Source of the DNA: an uncultured Sunxiuqinia sp.
Lineage (GTDB): Bacteria > Bacteroidota > Bacteroidia > Bacteroidales > Prolixibacteraceae
DNA length: 44,571 nucleotides
Reading direction: 5' to 3'
NCBI RefSeq assembly: GCF_947495665.1
Contig: NZ_CANLZV010000022.1
Span: 1 to 44,571 of the forward strand
Shown: positions 30,405 to 38,556 of the stretch, piece by piece
Position numbering within the stretch: position 1 is the first letter of the stretch
Layout of the letters: each line of letters begins with the position of its first letter
Notes under the pieces: model-generated
What the model was told of the DNA's origin: nothing
Seen by the model: only the letters and a program-made list of their open reading frames with translations
The model's database searches: none
Translations under genes and position numbers: made by a program

Positions 30405-30791
30405 ATGAAAAAAATAAGCTTATACTTCCTCCTGATACTTTTGGCGGTAGCCTCCTTTTCCTGTAAAGAGAAAAAGGGCTTTCCCGAACCTGTAAACCTG
30501 ATTAAGGAGAAGCAGATGGTCGATATGCTTTACGATATTCATCTTAATGAAGCCTACGCCAGCCAAGCCCGCTACGATAAAAAAAGGATTCAGGTGGAGT
30601 CGAAGGACTTGTACCTGTCAGTGCTGGAAAAATACGGCGTGCCCGACTCTGTTTTCGCACAATCAGTCGTCTTTTACTCCAGCAGGCCCAAACTGTACGA
30701 CCGCATCTACCAACAAGTGGTTGAACGCCTGAACATGCTTCAGGAAGAGAACAGCGCCCGGAAGGAAGTCAATATTCAACCCCAGGAATGA
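30405..30791 (+). CDS. DUF4296 domain lipoprotein
   Basis: The 128-residue product has a lipoprotein signal (KISLYFLLILLAVASFSC) and the helical DUF4296 domain: NLIKEKQMVDMLYDIHLNEA, then SVLEKYGVPDSVFAQSVVFY and LYDRIYQQVVERL. The family is small, exported and restricted to Bacteroidota; its role is unknown. Its stop overlaps the start of the amidohydrolase-like gene by four bases (ATGA), so the two are coupled. Confidence 0.9.
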   Translation: MKKISLYFLLILLAVASFSCKEKKGFPEPVNLIKEKQMVDMLYDIHLNEAYASQARYDKKRIQVESKDLYLSVLEKYGVPDSVFAQSVVFYSSRPKLYDRIYQQVVERLNMLQEENSARKEVNIQPQE

Positions 30792-31282
30792 AGAAATACG
30801 CTGCTCACTACCTTTTCCCCGGCAACGAAAGCCCCATTGCCCAAGGAATGGTTCAGGTCGATTCCAGTGGTCTGATTCTGGCTGTTGTTAAGCCGCATGG
30901 GAAACTGCAAGAAGAGGCAGGCATGGAATTTCACAACGGCATCCTCTGCCCTGCCTTTGTTAATGTTTACCACGAATTTGAGCCTGAACGCTTTTACCGC
31001 AAATTTCCCTTGCTGAAAAAATTCCAAGCGCTGCAGCCCGAACGCCTATCAACCGAAAAAGACGTGCTAAGCTGGCTGATTGCCATTCAGCAGGCCGATG
31101 AACAAATCAGTCTGCAACAACTGATTACCATTTTTACCATCGACGCTGCCAAAGCCATCGACCTGGAAAAAGAAATGGGTAGCCTCACTGCCGGGAAACG
31201 CCCCGGCCTAATGCTCCTTTCGGGCATGGACTACCAAAAACTGCGATTGACCGAAAAAAGCCATCTGAAGAGGCTGGTCTGA
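30788..31282 (+). CDS. Shrunken amidohydrolase-like protein lacking metal site
   Basis: The 164-residue product keeps two pieces of the amidohydrolase/chlorohydrolase fold. The N-terminal beta-sandwich covers about residues 1-60 (AAHYLFPGNESPIAQGMVQV, ILAVVKPHGKLQEEAGMEFH). The C-terminal closing motif covers about 115-160 (TIFTIDAAKAIDLEKEMGSL followed by TAGKRPGLMLLSGMD). Normal members are about 370-450 residues with a TIM barrel between. Here the region after PAFVN reads VYHEF in place of the metal-binding HxH, and most of the barrel is gone. The frame is intact and coupled to the DUF4296 gene, so it is probably a functional non-enzymatic or altered protein rather than a decayed gene. Confidence 0.75.
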   Translation: MKKYAAHYLFPGNESPIAQGMVQVDSSGLILAVVKPHGKLQEEAGMEFHNGILCPAFVNVYHEFEPERFYRKFPLLKKFQALQPERLSTEKDVLSWLIAIQQADEQISLQQLITIFTIDAAKAIDLEKEMGSLTAGKRPGLMLLSGMDYQKLRLTEKSHLKRLV

Positions 31283-31334
31283 CTCCAAAGTAGCCCAGCG
31301 CACAACTTGGCTCAGCCAAAACCAAAGAAATCCT

Positions 31335-31342
31335 TACTTTTG
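31335..31342 (+). promoter_or_regulatory. Promoter -7 element of the radical SAM gene
   Basis: TACTTTTG is an exact match, 15 bases before the ATG at 31358, giving a very short leader and supporting this start over the TTG at 31307. Confidence 0.6.
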
Positions 31343-31357
31343 CTGAAAAATTACCGC

Positions 31358-32137
31358 ATGGCAACCTTTCTGTTTGACGAGATTATTTTTGGACCGGTTA
31401 AAAGTCGCCGGTTGGGTGTTTCCCTTGGTGTAAACCTGCTTCCTACCGACAGCAAAGTCTGTTCGTTCGATTGCATTTACTGCGAGTGTGGCTGGAACCC
31501 GAAACAGCGGGAGAAAAAAGCGGAACTCCCAAGCCGGGAAACCGTTTCCGACAAGCTACGCAGCAAGCTAAAGGCCATGCAAACGGCAGGTGAGCTTCCC
31601 GATGTAATTACCTTTGCAGGCAATGGCGAACCCACCCTGCACCCGCAGTTTGCCGAAATTATTGACGACACCATCGCCCTGCGTGATGAGTTTGCCCCCG
31701 ACTGCCGCATCGCAGTGCTTTCCAACTCAACTATGATTCAGCGGGAAAGCGTTTTTCAGGCGCTCCTAAAAATCGAAGACAACATTTTAAAGCTGGATTC
31801 GGCCATCGAAAAAACCGTGCAACTGCTGGACTGTCCGGTTGGACGTTTCGACCTGAAACAAACCATCGAGCAGCTGAAGCGATTCGGCAATCAGGCCATT
31901 ATTCAAACCCTGTTTGTGCGCGGAGAACATAAACAGCAAATGGTGGATAACACGACCGAAGAAGAACTCAGCGCCTGGCTGGAAGCACTCCTGGCCATTC
32001 AACCGAAACAGGTCATGATTTACACCATTGCCCGTGACACACCGGCCGAGGGACTTCAAAAAGTTTCGGTGGAAGAGCTGAATGCCATTGCCGACCGGGT
32101 AAAATCAGCCGGCTTTGATGTGCAGGTGTCGGGTTAA
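31358..32137 (+). CDS. Radical SAM protein
   Basis: The 259-residue enzyme binds a 4Fe-4S cluster through CSFDCIYC (Cys35, Cys39, Cys42); a fourth cysteine, Cys44, follows. The start reads FDEIIFGPVKSRRLGVSLGV, typical of a group of short radical SAM proteins, and VITFAGNGEPTLHPQF carries the GGE-like SAM-binding motif. LSNSTMI and KLDSAIEKTVQLLDCP continue the partial TIM barrel. No C-terminal accessory domain is present. The substrate is not known; it stands as a single-gene unit. Confidence 0.9.
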   Translation: MATFLFDEIIFGPVKSRRLGVSLGVNLLPTDSKVCSFDCIYCECGWNPKQREKKAELPSRETVSDKLRSKLKAMQTAGELPDVITFAGNGEPTLHPQFAEIIDDTIALRDEFAPDCRIAVLSNSTMIQRESVFQALLKIEDNILKLDSAIEKTVQLLDCPVGRFDLKQTIEQLKRFGNQAIIQTLFVRGEHKQQMVDNTTEEELSAWLEALLAIQPKQVMIYTIARDTPAEGLQKVSVEELNAIADRVKSAGFDVQVSG

Positions 32138-32240
32138 GTTCGACCGCTTCTCCCCCGGCTATTTCCCTTAAATAAAACAGCTTGCAGCAATGACGTAAAA
32201 ATGACGTAAGCCAGACGCTATACACACTAAACCCTGCTCC

Positions 32241-32248
32241 TACTTTTG
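32241..32248 (+). promoter_or_regulatory. Promoter -7 element of the HTH/DUF4870 gene
   Basis: TACTTTTG is an exact match to TAnnTTTG, 24 bases before the ATG. Confidence 0.6.
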
Positions 32249-32272
32249 TTCGAAACATTAATTTGAAGAAAA

Positions 32273-32875
32273 ATGAAAAACAACGATTTAGCCAGGCGCG
32301 TCAAGCTCCTTCGTTCACGGAAAGGGTTTTCACAAGAGTTATTAGCCGAGAATTCAGGCTTGAGTTTACGTACAATTCAACGTATGGAAAATGGCGAAAC
32401 GGAGCCACGTGGCGACACCTTAAAACGTTTGGCTCATGCGCTGGATGTTTCGTCGGATGAAATCATGGACTGGACCATTGAGGAAGATCGCGGTTTTCTG
32501 ACCGGCCTTAACTTATCGGCCTTAAGTTTTATTCTGTTCCCCCTTTTGGGCATACTTGTTCCTTTAATTCTTTGGATCTCGAAAAAGGATAAAATAAAAG
32601 ACGTGGATCAGGTGGGCCGAAACCTGTTGAATTTTCAGATTAGCTGGAGCATGTTTCTCTTTTTGGGATTGATTGGCAACATTTTACTGACACAGTATCG
32701 GATCCATTCGAGTGGAGACATCAATATGGCCATCCTCATGACCGCCAACCTCCTCAACATTGGTTTGTTTGGATTAACCTACTTCTTCAACCTAACACTG
32801 GTCATCATCAATACCATTCGTATCCAGAATGAGAAAGCAACATGGTACTTTCCAAAGATTCGCTTTCTGCGTTAA
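32273..32875 (+). CDS. XRE-family HTH protein fused to a DUF4870-type membrane domain
   Basis: Residues about 7-62 form an XRE/Cro-type helix-turn-helix (RVKLLRSRKGFSQELLAENS, LSLRTIQRMENGETEPRGDT). After a short linker, about residues 78-195 contain four hydrophobic segments with VGRNLLNFQISWSMFLFLGL, the core of the DUF4870 membrane domain. The protein should be a membrane-tethered DNA-binding regulator. The first segment reads LSALSFILFPLLGILVPLIL. It is a single gene with its own promoter and a terminator downstream. Targets and signals are unknown. Confidence 0.87.
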   Translation: MKNNDLARRVKLLRSRKGFSQELLAENSGLSLRTIQRMENGETEPRGDTLKRLAHALDVSSDEIMDWTIEEDRGFLTGLNLSALSFILFPLLGILVPLILWISKKDKIKDVDQVGRNLLNFQISWSMFLFLGLIGNILLTQYRIHSSGDINMAILMTANLLNIGLFGLTYFFNLTLVIINTIRIQNEKATWYFPKIRFLR

Positions 32876-32961
32876 TCCCAACGACCATTTTCTGGAGAAC
32901 AACAACAAATTTTTTCAAATCGAATTGATCCAATCTGTTGGTTTGAGCAAAAAAACACATG

Positions 32962-32999
32962 AAGACAGTTGAATACAATCACTTTCAACTGTCTTTTTT
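32962..32999 (+). terminator. Rho-independent terminator
   Basis: A perfect 12-bp stem (AAGACAGTTGAA/TTCAACTGTCTT) with a 10-base loop is followed by a T-run. It ends the HTH/DUF4870 unit and may also work for the convergent DUF2147 gene. Confidence 0.9.
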
Positions 33000-33056
33000 C
33001 GGCTGAAGATTTATATCAAGCTATATCTTTAACATCTTATTCGCTTTGCCCCCGAA

Positions 33057-33506
33057 TCAGTTGAGTTTGGTGCGTGTCCATTCGGTTGATTTGCCCAGCC
33101 ATCGGATTCCCACCACATAACCTTTCAGGTAAAGCGTGTTTGAATCATTTTTAAACCAGGCGTAGCAATCGTAGGTTTTGCCCGACTTGGGATCGTAAAT
33201 TCGACCGCCCTGCCATTCCTTGTCGCTGGTATCGTAGGTCAGGCGGTTCAAAATCTGAAGACCAACAATGGAGCGGTCGCGCAAATCCGGATCCGGATTT
33301 TCATCATCTTTGGGAGGCTGGCCATTGTCATATTTCTCCGGAATCATGTACACAATGGTTCCCGTGAACACACCATTTTCTTCAACCACTTCTATTTTCG
33401 AAGTCTTTTCATCATTCCACCAAATACCGGTGATATCGGAGGCTTTCTGCGCCGAAACAGTATTCAGCCCCAGCCCAAACAGCAAAAGAAACAGGATTTT
33501 TTTCAT
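33057..33506 (-). CDS. DUF2147 domain protein, exported
   Basis: The 149-residue product has a signal peptide (MKKILFLLLFGLGLNTVSAQ) and the DUF2147 beta-barrel-like domain: ASDITGIWWNDEKTSKIEVV, GTIVYMIPEK, and GGRIYDPKSGKTYDCYAWF, with LYLKGYVVGIRWLGKSTEW near the end. The start at 33506 is set by the signal peptide and by an exact -7 element at 33532-33525. The family is periplasmic and of unknown function, with a lipocalin-like look. Confidence 0.92.
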   Translation of the reverse strand: MKKILFLLLFGLGLNTVSAQKASDITGIWWNDEKTSKIEVVEENGVFTGTIVYMIPEKYDNGQPPKDDENPDPDLRDRSIVGLQILNRLTYDTSDKEWQGGRIYDPKSGKTYDCYAWFKNDSNTLYLKGYVVGIRWLGKSTEWTRTKLN

Positions 33507-33524
33507 CGTATCAGGATTAGTCAT

Positions 33525-33532
33525 CAAACATA
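33525..33532 (-). promoter_or_regulatory. Promoter -7 element of the DUF2147 gene
   Basis: Read on the minus strand this is TATGTTTG, an exact TAnnTTTG match, 18 bases before the ATG. It lies inside the longer open frame and so excludes the upstream codon at 33527. Confidence 0.6.
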
Positions 33533-33610
33533 GCGCTTGCCGTTCTGTTGAATTGCAAGCAGCCTAAAGGTAAAGAAATCAATGAATAATCCTTCACTCC
33601 AATGAAAACA

Positions 33611-34453
33611 TCAGGCATCGTAACACAAAAAGGAGATGTAGTCCACCACCATTGCTGCCGGCTGTACTTCCCCGGAATTTCCTCTGCGCAGCAAGGCAAT
33701 TCCAGGCCGCTGCGCCACCTGACGGGTATATTCAATCAAGGTCATAATGGGGCCATAGCCACAGGCCGACACCTGGTGCTTCTGCACCACATCAAATACG
33801 TTCTGACTATTCAGACTTAAAATCTGGTCAATGACCAGCTGATCCTTCTCATACCCCTTGCTTGGCGATTCGTGGTGCGAAAAATCAGAAGAAGCGATAA
33901 GCAGAATACGCTCACCGGTTTGCAGGGCAGCCTGCTTGATTTTGGAAGCCAGCGACACCGCGCTGGGGACGGTTTGCTTATTCATGGTAATCATGACCAC
34001 CGCAAAAGGATGTTCGGCATACAGCTGCAAAAAAGGCAATTGCACTTCACCCGAATGCTCGAGCGAATGCGCCCGGTTGTTGGGTTCAATATCCAGGGCC
34101 TCCATAAAAGCCTGGTCGGTATCCACCGTGCCCAAAGGCGTTTCCCATTGGGTGTAGCTGCTGGTGTTGTACCAACCCGATCCGTAGCCGGTGTGATTGG
34201 GATTTACCACCACAATGGTATCGAAATGCTGCTGACTTTGCTTGAGAATATCGTAGAAATGAATGGCCTCGTAACCGGAGTAAGCATAGCCTGCATGCGG
34301 AACAATGCCGCCGAGCAGGGTTTTCTGAGCCAGAGCTTTGTTGATGCTTGCCTTTTCAGCCTGATAAACATTCTGGATCAGTTGTTTTAAGGCCACCTCG
34401 TTGTCGGGGTAGAAACTTCCGGTAAAAATGGGGTTACGAATCGACGTGTTCAT
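33611..34453 (-). CDS. amrB: AmmeMemoRadiSam system protein B (MEMO1-like)
   Basis: The 280-residue product belongs to the Memo family, related to extradiol dioxygenases. Visible signatures are NPIFTGSFYPD at the start, GGIVPHAGYAYSGYEAIHFY, VVVNPNHTGYGSGW, REHSGEVQ-type sequence (AHSLEHSGEVQLPFLQLYAE), and LIASSDFSHHESPSKGYEKD. The conserved His/Asp residues could bind a metal. I start at the ATG at 34453, which overlaps the end of amrS by 20 bases. The genes always travel with the radical SAM partner; the joint reaction is not settled. Confidence 0.93.
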   Translation of the reverse strand: MNTSIRNPIFTGSFYPDNEVALKQLIQNVYQAEKASINKALAQKTLLGGIVPHAGYAYSGYEAIHFYDILKQSQQHFDTIVVVNPNHTGYGSGWYNTSSYTQWETPLGTVDTDQAFMEALDIEPNNRAHSLEHSGEVQLPFLQLYAEHPFAVVMITMNKQTVPSAVSLASKIKQAALQTGERILLIASSDFSHHESPSKGYEKDQLVIDQILSLNSQNVFDVVQKHQVSACGYGPIMTLIEYTRQVAQRPGIALLRRGNSGEVQPAAMVVDYISFLCYDA

Positions 34454-35462
34454 AGAGATGCTGTTTAATGACGTTGGTTTTACAGTGCTGACAATTTCCA
34501 CTGGCATCAATCCCGCTCGGATGAACCTGATAGGCATTGCGCTCAATCAGCTTGTTGTTGCAATGCGGGCAAAACGTATCGCCATGATCACCGACAAACA
34601 AATTGCCCAGGTAAACGTGATGAAGCACATTTTTAGCCAGATCATACATCCGGAACAAGGTTTCGGCTGGCGTTGGTTCCAGTCGCAAACGGTAGCCGGG
34701 GAAATACCTGGAAAGATGAAGAACCGTTGAGTTCCCAGTCTCATCGGCAATCCATTGACACAGTTGTTCAAACTCCTGCAAATCATCATTCAGTCCCGGA
34801 ATAACCAGGGTCGTCAGTTCCAGATGACTGTCTGATCGTGCAATCTGTTTGATCGTACGTAACACCGGACTCAGCCTGCCCTGGCAATGCTTCCGGTAAA
34901 AAAGCTTGTTAAAGGCCTTCAAATCAATATTGAAAGCATCCATCATTCCCATCAAGCTGCTCAAAGGTTCGGGGTTGATGTAACCATTGCTGATCATCGC
35001 GGTGTGCAAGCCTTCCTGCTTGGCATTCACTGCTGCACTCAGCATAAATTCATAATTCACCGTGGGCTCATTGTAGGTAAACGCCAGGCCAATGTTATGC
35101 GGCGTTCGTTTAGCCAGCTCTACCAGCTCTACGGGCGAAAACTCATGCAGGGGTTGGCGGTCTGTTACCCCGCCCTGGGTCAGGCTGTGGTTCTGGCAAA
35201 ACGGGCAGCGCAAATTGCATCCGGCCGTTCCGACCGACAAAATTTTATGCCCCGGAAAAAAGTGATACAAAGGCTTCTTTTCCACCGGATCCAGGTTCAT
35301 CGCCTCCACCTTACCATACACTTTGGACAACAACACCCCGCCGTGGTTCATGCGAACCAGGCAATCGCCATAGGCACCGGGCTTAATCCGGCAGTTATGC
35401 GGGCACAAGTGACATTGCACCTGGTGGTTCTTCAATGCGGTATAGTAAAGCGCTTCGTGCAT
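34434..35462 (-). CDS. amrS: AmmeMemoRadiSam system radical SAM enzyme
   Basis: The 342-residue enzyme carries the radical SAM cluster motif CNLRCPFC (Cys82, Cys86, Cys89) in VGTAGCNLRCPFCQNHSLTQ. An N-terminal cysteine cluster (CHLCPHNC at 17-24, Cys34) matches the AmrS group, and a C-terminal zinc-ribbon-like part has CPHCNNKL and NCQHC. AFTYNEPTVNYEFML carries the conserved SAM-contacting region. It is transcribed ahead of amrB with a 20-base overlap. The third usual partner, AMMECR1 (amrA), is not in this window. Confidence 0.94.
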   Translation of the reverse strand: MHEALYYTALKNHQVQCHLCPHNCRIKPGAYGDCLVRMNHGGVLLSKVYGKVEAMNLDPVEKKPLYHFFPGHKILSVGTAGCNLRCPFCQNHSLTQGGVTDRQPLHEFSPVELVELAKRTPHNIGLAFTYNEPTVNYEFMLSAAVNAKQEGLHTAMISNGYINPEPLSSLMGMMDAFNIDLKAFNKLFYRKHCQGRLSPVLRTIKQIARSDSHLELTTLVIPGLNDDLQEFEQLCQWIADETGNSTVLHLSRYFPGYRLRLEPTPAETLFRMYDLAKNVLHHVYLGNLFVGDHGDTFCPHCNNKLIERNAYQVHPSGIDASGNCQHCKTNVIKQHLYEHVDS

Positions 35463-35656
35463 GGTTTTTTGCTTTTAATACGGGGCAGACAGCCGTTTTC
35501 AAAGCCCTGTAATCTTCTATACGCAAACCTTCGATAAAAGGTATCTTAATCCAAAAATCAGAAAAGATGAAGAACATCTTTTTTTATACCAATTCCTTGT
35601 AATATATTTCCACCATAAATTACCTATACAGTCAGGAACTGTACAATTTAAAATAC

Positions 35657-37555
35657 ATGAAGCGAATTAATCTGAAAACAAACACGATCCTGTTAACTAT
35701 TATAGCGATGTTTGTGGCTATGAATAGTAACAGTCAGAATCAGAAAACCCGGGAAGATATCCCCGAAAAGTACCAATGGAATTTGACCGATTTATATGAA
35801 TCGGATGAAGCCTGGCGGGAGGCCGTAGAGAATTTAACAGACAAACTCGATGAAGTTGAAAAGTTCAAAGGCACATTGACCCAATCCGCCGATCACCTGT
35901 TGAAAGCCATGGAATTCAACAGTCTGCTTTCCAAAGAAGCTTCCAAAATCTACCTGTACGCCGGCATGAACTCCGACCTGGACACCCGCAACATGAAATA
36001 CAACGGCATGAAACAAGAGCTGCAATCTTTGTTTTCCAACTTTGGAGCCAAAGCCGCTTTTATTGAGCCGGAAATTCTGTCTGCCGACTGGGCAACCATC
36101 AAAGACTTTATTAAAGAAGAGCCAAAGCTGGCCGTCTACCGCATGCCGCTGGAAAACATGTTCCGCACCAAAGCCCACTCCCTGAGTGAAAAAGAAGAGC
36201 GTATCATGGCCCTTTCCGGCATGGTGGGCTCCGTACCTCAGGCGGTTTACGGAACTTTTTCCAATGCCGAGATGCCCAAACCCGAAGTTACGCTGACGGA
36301 TGGCTCGAAACTTAAGGTTGGAAGCGCCGAATATGGCCGCTACCGGGCATCAGCCAACCGCGCCGACCGCGAGATTGTGTTCGAAGCCTACTGGAACAAC
36401 TATGCGAAATTTCGGGCTACCTACGGCGAAATGCTTTACGGCAACGTGAAAGCCGACATTTTCCATGCCCGCGCCCGTCATTACAACTCATCGCTTGAAG
36501 CTTCGCTTTACCCCAATAACATTCCGGTGGAAGTGTACCATTCGCTGGTGGACAACGTGAACGAAAACCTGCCTGCTTTTCACCGCTACCTCAACATTAA
36601 AAAGCGCATGATGGGGGTTGATACCTTGAAGTATCTCGATTTGTATGCTCCGGTAGTGAAAGATGTTGACCTGACGTACGACTACGACGAAGCAACAGCC
36701 CTTATTCTGGATGCGCTGAAACCGCTGGGAAAAGAGTATGTGAACACCGTTAAGCAGGCGGTTGATGAGCGCTGGATTGATGTGTACCCCACCGAAGGCA
36801 AACGCTCCGGAGCTTACTCCAACGGCGCCTTCTACGATGGTCACCCCTTCATTTTGCTCAACTACAACGATCTTTACGACGATGTAAGCACCCTGGCACA
36901 CGAGCTGGGTCACACCATGCAAAGTTACCTTTCGAACAAAAGCCAGCCCTACCCAACGGCCGACTACGTAACTTTTGTGGCCGAAGTAGCTTCTACCTTC
37001 AACGAAGTATTGCTTTTTGAATACATGATGAATAAGGTGGAAGATGACGATGTACGCTTGTCGTTGCTGATGGAGTGGCTCGACCGTTTCAAAGGCACCT
37101 TGTTCCGTCAAACCCAGTTTGCCGAGTTCGAACTGAAGATTCACGAAGAAGCTGAAAAAGGCAAACCGCTGACCGGTGATGAGTTCTCCGAAATTTACAC
37201 CGACATTGTTAATCGCTACTACGGACACGACAAAGGCGTTTGCTACGTGGATGACTACATCAACATGGAGTGGGCCTACATCCCTCACTTCTATTACAAC
37301 TTTTACGTGTACCAATACAGCACCTCGTTTACAGCCTCCATTTCGCTGGCCGAAAAAGTGATGAGCGGCGACAAACAGGCCTTGAAAAACTACATCGATT
37401 TCCTCTCTGCCGGTGGATCCGACTACCCCATTCCGCTGCTGAAAAACGCAGGCGTGGATATGACCAGCTCTGAACCATTCGACAAAGCCATTGCCTCGAT
37501 GAACAAGGTGATGGATGAAATTGAAAAGATACTGGACAAGAAGGAGAAAGAGTAA
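35657..37555 (+). CDS. pepF: Oligoendopeptidase F, M3 family, exported
   Basis: This 632-residue zinc metallopeptidase cleaves medium-length peptides. The gluzincin motif HELGH is at residues 415-419 (STLAHELGHTMQSYLS), with a downstream glutamate in FVAEVASTFNEVLLFEYMMN as third ligand. The N-terminal oligopeptidase F domain has YQWNLTDLYESDEAWREAVE; the C-terminal has YYNFYVYQYSTSFTASISLA. Unlike most PepF, which are cytoplasmic, it starts with a signal peptide (TNTILLTIIAMFVAMNSNSQ), placing it in the periplasm. It is a single-gene unit with a terminator after it. Confidence 0.95.
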   Translation: MKRINLKTNTILLTIIAMFVAMNSNSQNQKTREDIPEKYQWNLTDLYESDEAWREAVENLTDKLDEVEKFKGTLTQSADHLLKAMEFNSLLSKEASKIYLYAGMNSDLDTRNMKYNGMKQELQSLFSNFGAKAAFIEPEILSADWATIKDFIKEEPKLAVYRMPLENMFRTKAHSLSEKEERIMALSGMVGSVPQAVYGTFSNAEMPKPEVTLTDGSKLKVGSAEYGRYRASANRADREIVFEAYWNNYAKFRATYGEMLYGNVKADIFHARARHYNSSLEASLYPNNIPVEVYHSLVDNVNENLPAFHRYLNIKKRMMGVDTLKYLDLYAPVVKDVDLTYDYDEATALILDALKPLGKEYVNTVKQAVDERWIDVYPTEGKRSGAYSNGAFYDGHPFILLNYNDLYDDVSTLAHELGHTMQSYLSNKSQPYPTADYVTFVAEVASTFNEVLLFEYMMNKVEDDDVRLSLLMEWLDRFKGTLFRQTQFAEFELKIHEEAEKGKPLTGDEFSEIYTDIVNRYYGHDKGVCYVDDYINMEWAYIPHFYYNFYVYQYSTSFTASISLAEKVMSGDKQALKNYIDFLSAGGSDYPIPLLKNAGVDMTSSEPFDKAIASMNKVMDEIEKILDKKEKE

Positions 37556-37579
37556 CCATGTTACTGATTGTCCGTTTAT

Positions 37580-37612
37580 AAACCAGCTTCCCGCAAGGGA
37601 AACTGGTTTTTT
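37580..37612 (+). terminator. Terminator of the oligoendopeptidase gene
   Basis: A 13-bp stem with one mismatch (AAACCAGCTTCCC with GGGAAACTGGTTT) and a GCAA tetraloop is followed by a T-run. Confidence 0.9.
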
Positions 37613-37680
37613 ATTGACTCCTTTCCCTGGCTTACCCGGGAACTTTCATTCGATGAATAACTCATAAAAATCTCCAACCA

Positions 37681-38502
37681 ATGACTCCGAAAAAAGACTA
37701 CATCGCCATCAACCGCGAATCGTGGAACAACAAAACAGCCACGCATCTCCAGTCCGATTTCTATGATCTGAAAGGCTTTCTGGCAGGCAAAACATCCTTG
37801 AAGTCCATTGAACTGGAACTTTTGGGTGATGTGCGCGGAAAAAGTATCCTCCACCTGCAATGTCATTTCGGACAGGACAGCCTTTCATTGGGGCGCATGG
37901 GAGCCCGGGTAACCGGCGTTGACCTTTCCGACCGGGCCATTGAGCAAGCCCGCCAGCTGGCCGAAAAAACGCAGATTGAGGCCAAATTCATTTGTTGTGA
38001 CCTTTATGACTTACCCCGGCATCTGGATGAAAAGTTTGATGTGGTGTTTACCAGCTATGGCACCATTGGCTGGCTGCCGGACCTGGATCGCTGGGCCCGG
38101 CTTATTGCCAGCTACCTGAAGCCAAACGGCCAGTTTATCTTTGCTGAATTCCACCCGGTGGTCTGGATGTTCGACGACCAGTTTCGGCAAATTGCCTACA
38201 ACTATTTCAATTCCGGAGCCATTGTAGAAACGGAATCAGGCACCTACGCCGACCGGGATGCACCCATCAGCCAGGAGTTTGTTTGCTGGAACCACAGCCT
38301 GGGTGAAGTCATCACCAGTTTGATTGAAAACAAGCTTGTGCTAAACACGTTCAACGAGTTTGATTATTCGCCCTACAACTGTTTTAACAACACCTTGGAA
38401 GCGGAGCCGGGCAAATTCCGAATCCAACACCTTGGCAATAAGCTGCCCATGGTTTATGCCCTAAAAGCAAGCTTAAAAAAAGTAACAACAACAGCGCGAT
38501 AA
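37681..38502 (+). CDS. Class I SAM-dependent methyltransferase
   Basis: The 273-residue protein begins DYIAINRESWNNKTATHLQS, typical of a Bacteroidota methyltransferase group. Motif I is altered to ILHLQCHFGQDSLSLGRMGA, followed by VTGVDLSDRAIEQARQLAEK and FDVVFTSYGTIGWLPDLDRW. A post-motif LKPNGQFIFAEFHPVVWMFD supports the fold. The substrate is unknown. A hairpin (38488-38511) overlaps its stop codon. Confidence 0.9.
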   Translation: MTPKKDYIAINRESWNNKTATHLQSDFYDLKGFLAGKTSLKSIELELLGDVRGKSILHLQCHFGQDSLSLGRMGARVTGVDLSDRAIEQARQLAEKTQIEAKFICCDLYDLPRHLDEKFDVVFTSYGTIGWLPDLDRWARLIASYLKPNGQFIFAEFHPVVWMFDDQFRQIAYNYFNSGAIVETESGTYADRDAPISQEFVCWNHSLGEVITSLIENKLVLNTFNEFDYSPYNCFNNTLEAEPGKFRIQHLGNKLPMVYALKASLKKVTTTAR

Positions 38503-38511
38503 AGCTGTTGT
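38488..38511 (+). terminator. Hairpin overlapping the methyltransferase stop codon
   Basis: A perfect 8-bp stem (ACAACAGC/GCTGTTGT) encloses an 8-base loop holding the TAA stop. It lacks a T-run, so it may be a weak terminator or mRNA end; it also overlaps the upstream part of the next promoter. Confidence 0.4.
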
Positions 38512-38524
38512 CCTACAAAAACAC

Positions 38525-38532
38525 TAATTTTG
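38525..38532 (+). promoter_or_regulatory. Promoter -7 element of the GH18 gene
   Basis: TAATTTTG is an exact match, 24 bases before the ATG at 38557, and it covers the TTG at 38530 that might otherwise be taken as the start. Confidence 0.6.
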
Positions 38533-38556
38533 CATTACAAATTCAAAACCTTCGAC

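Noticed and set aside
36488-37315. 275-codon frame antisense to the oligoendopeptidase gene
   Set aside because: It lies fully inside a strong conserved gene and arises from its codon pattern; no family match.
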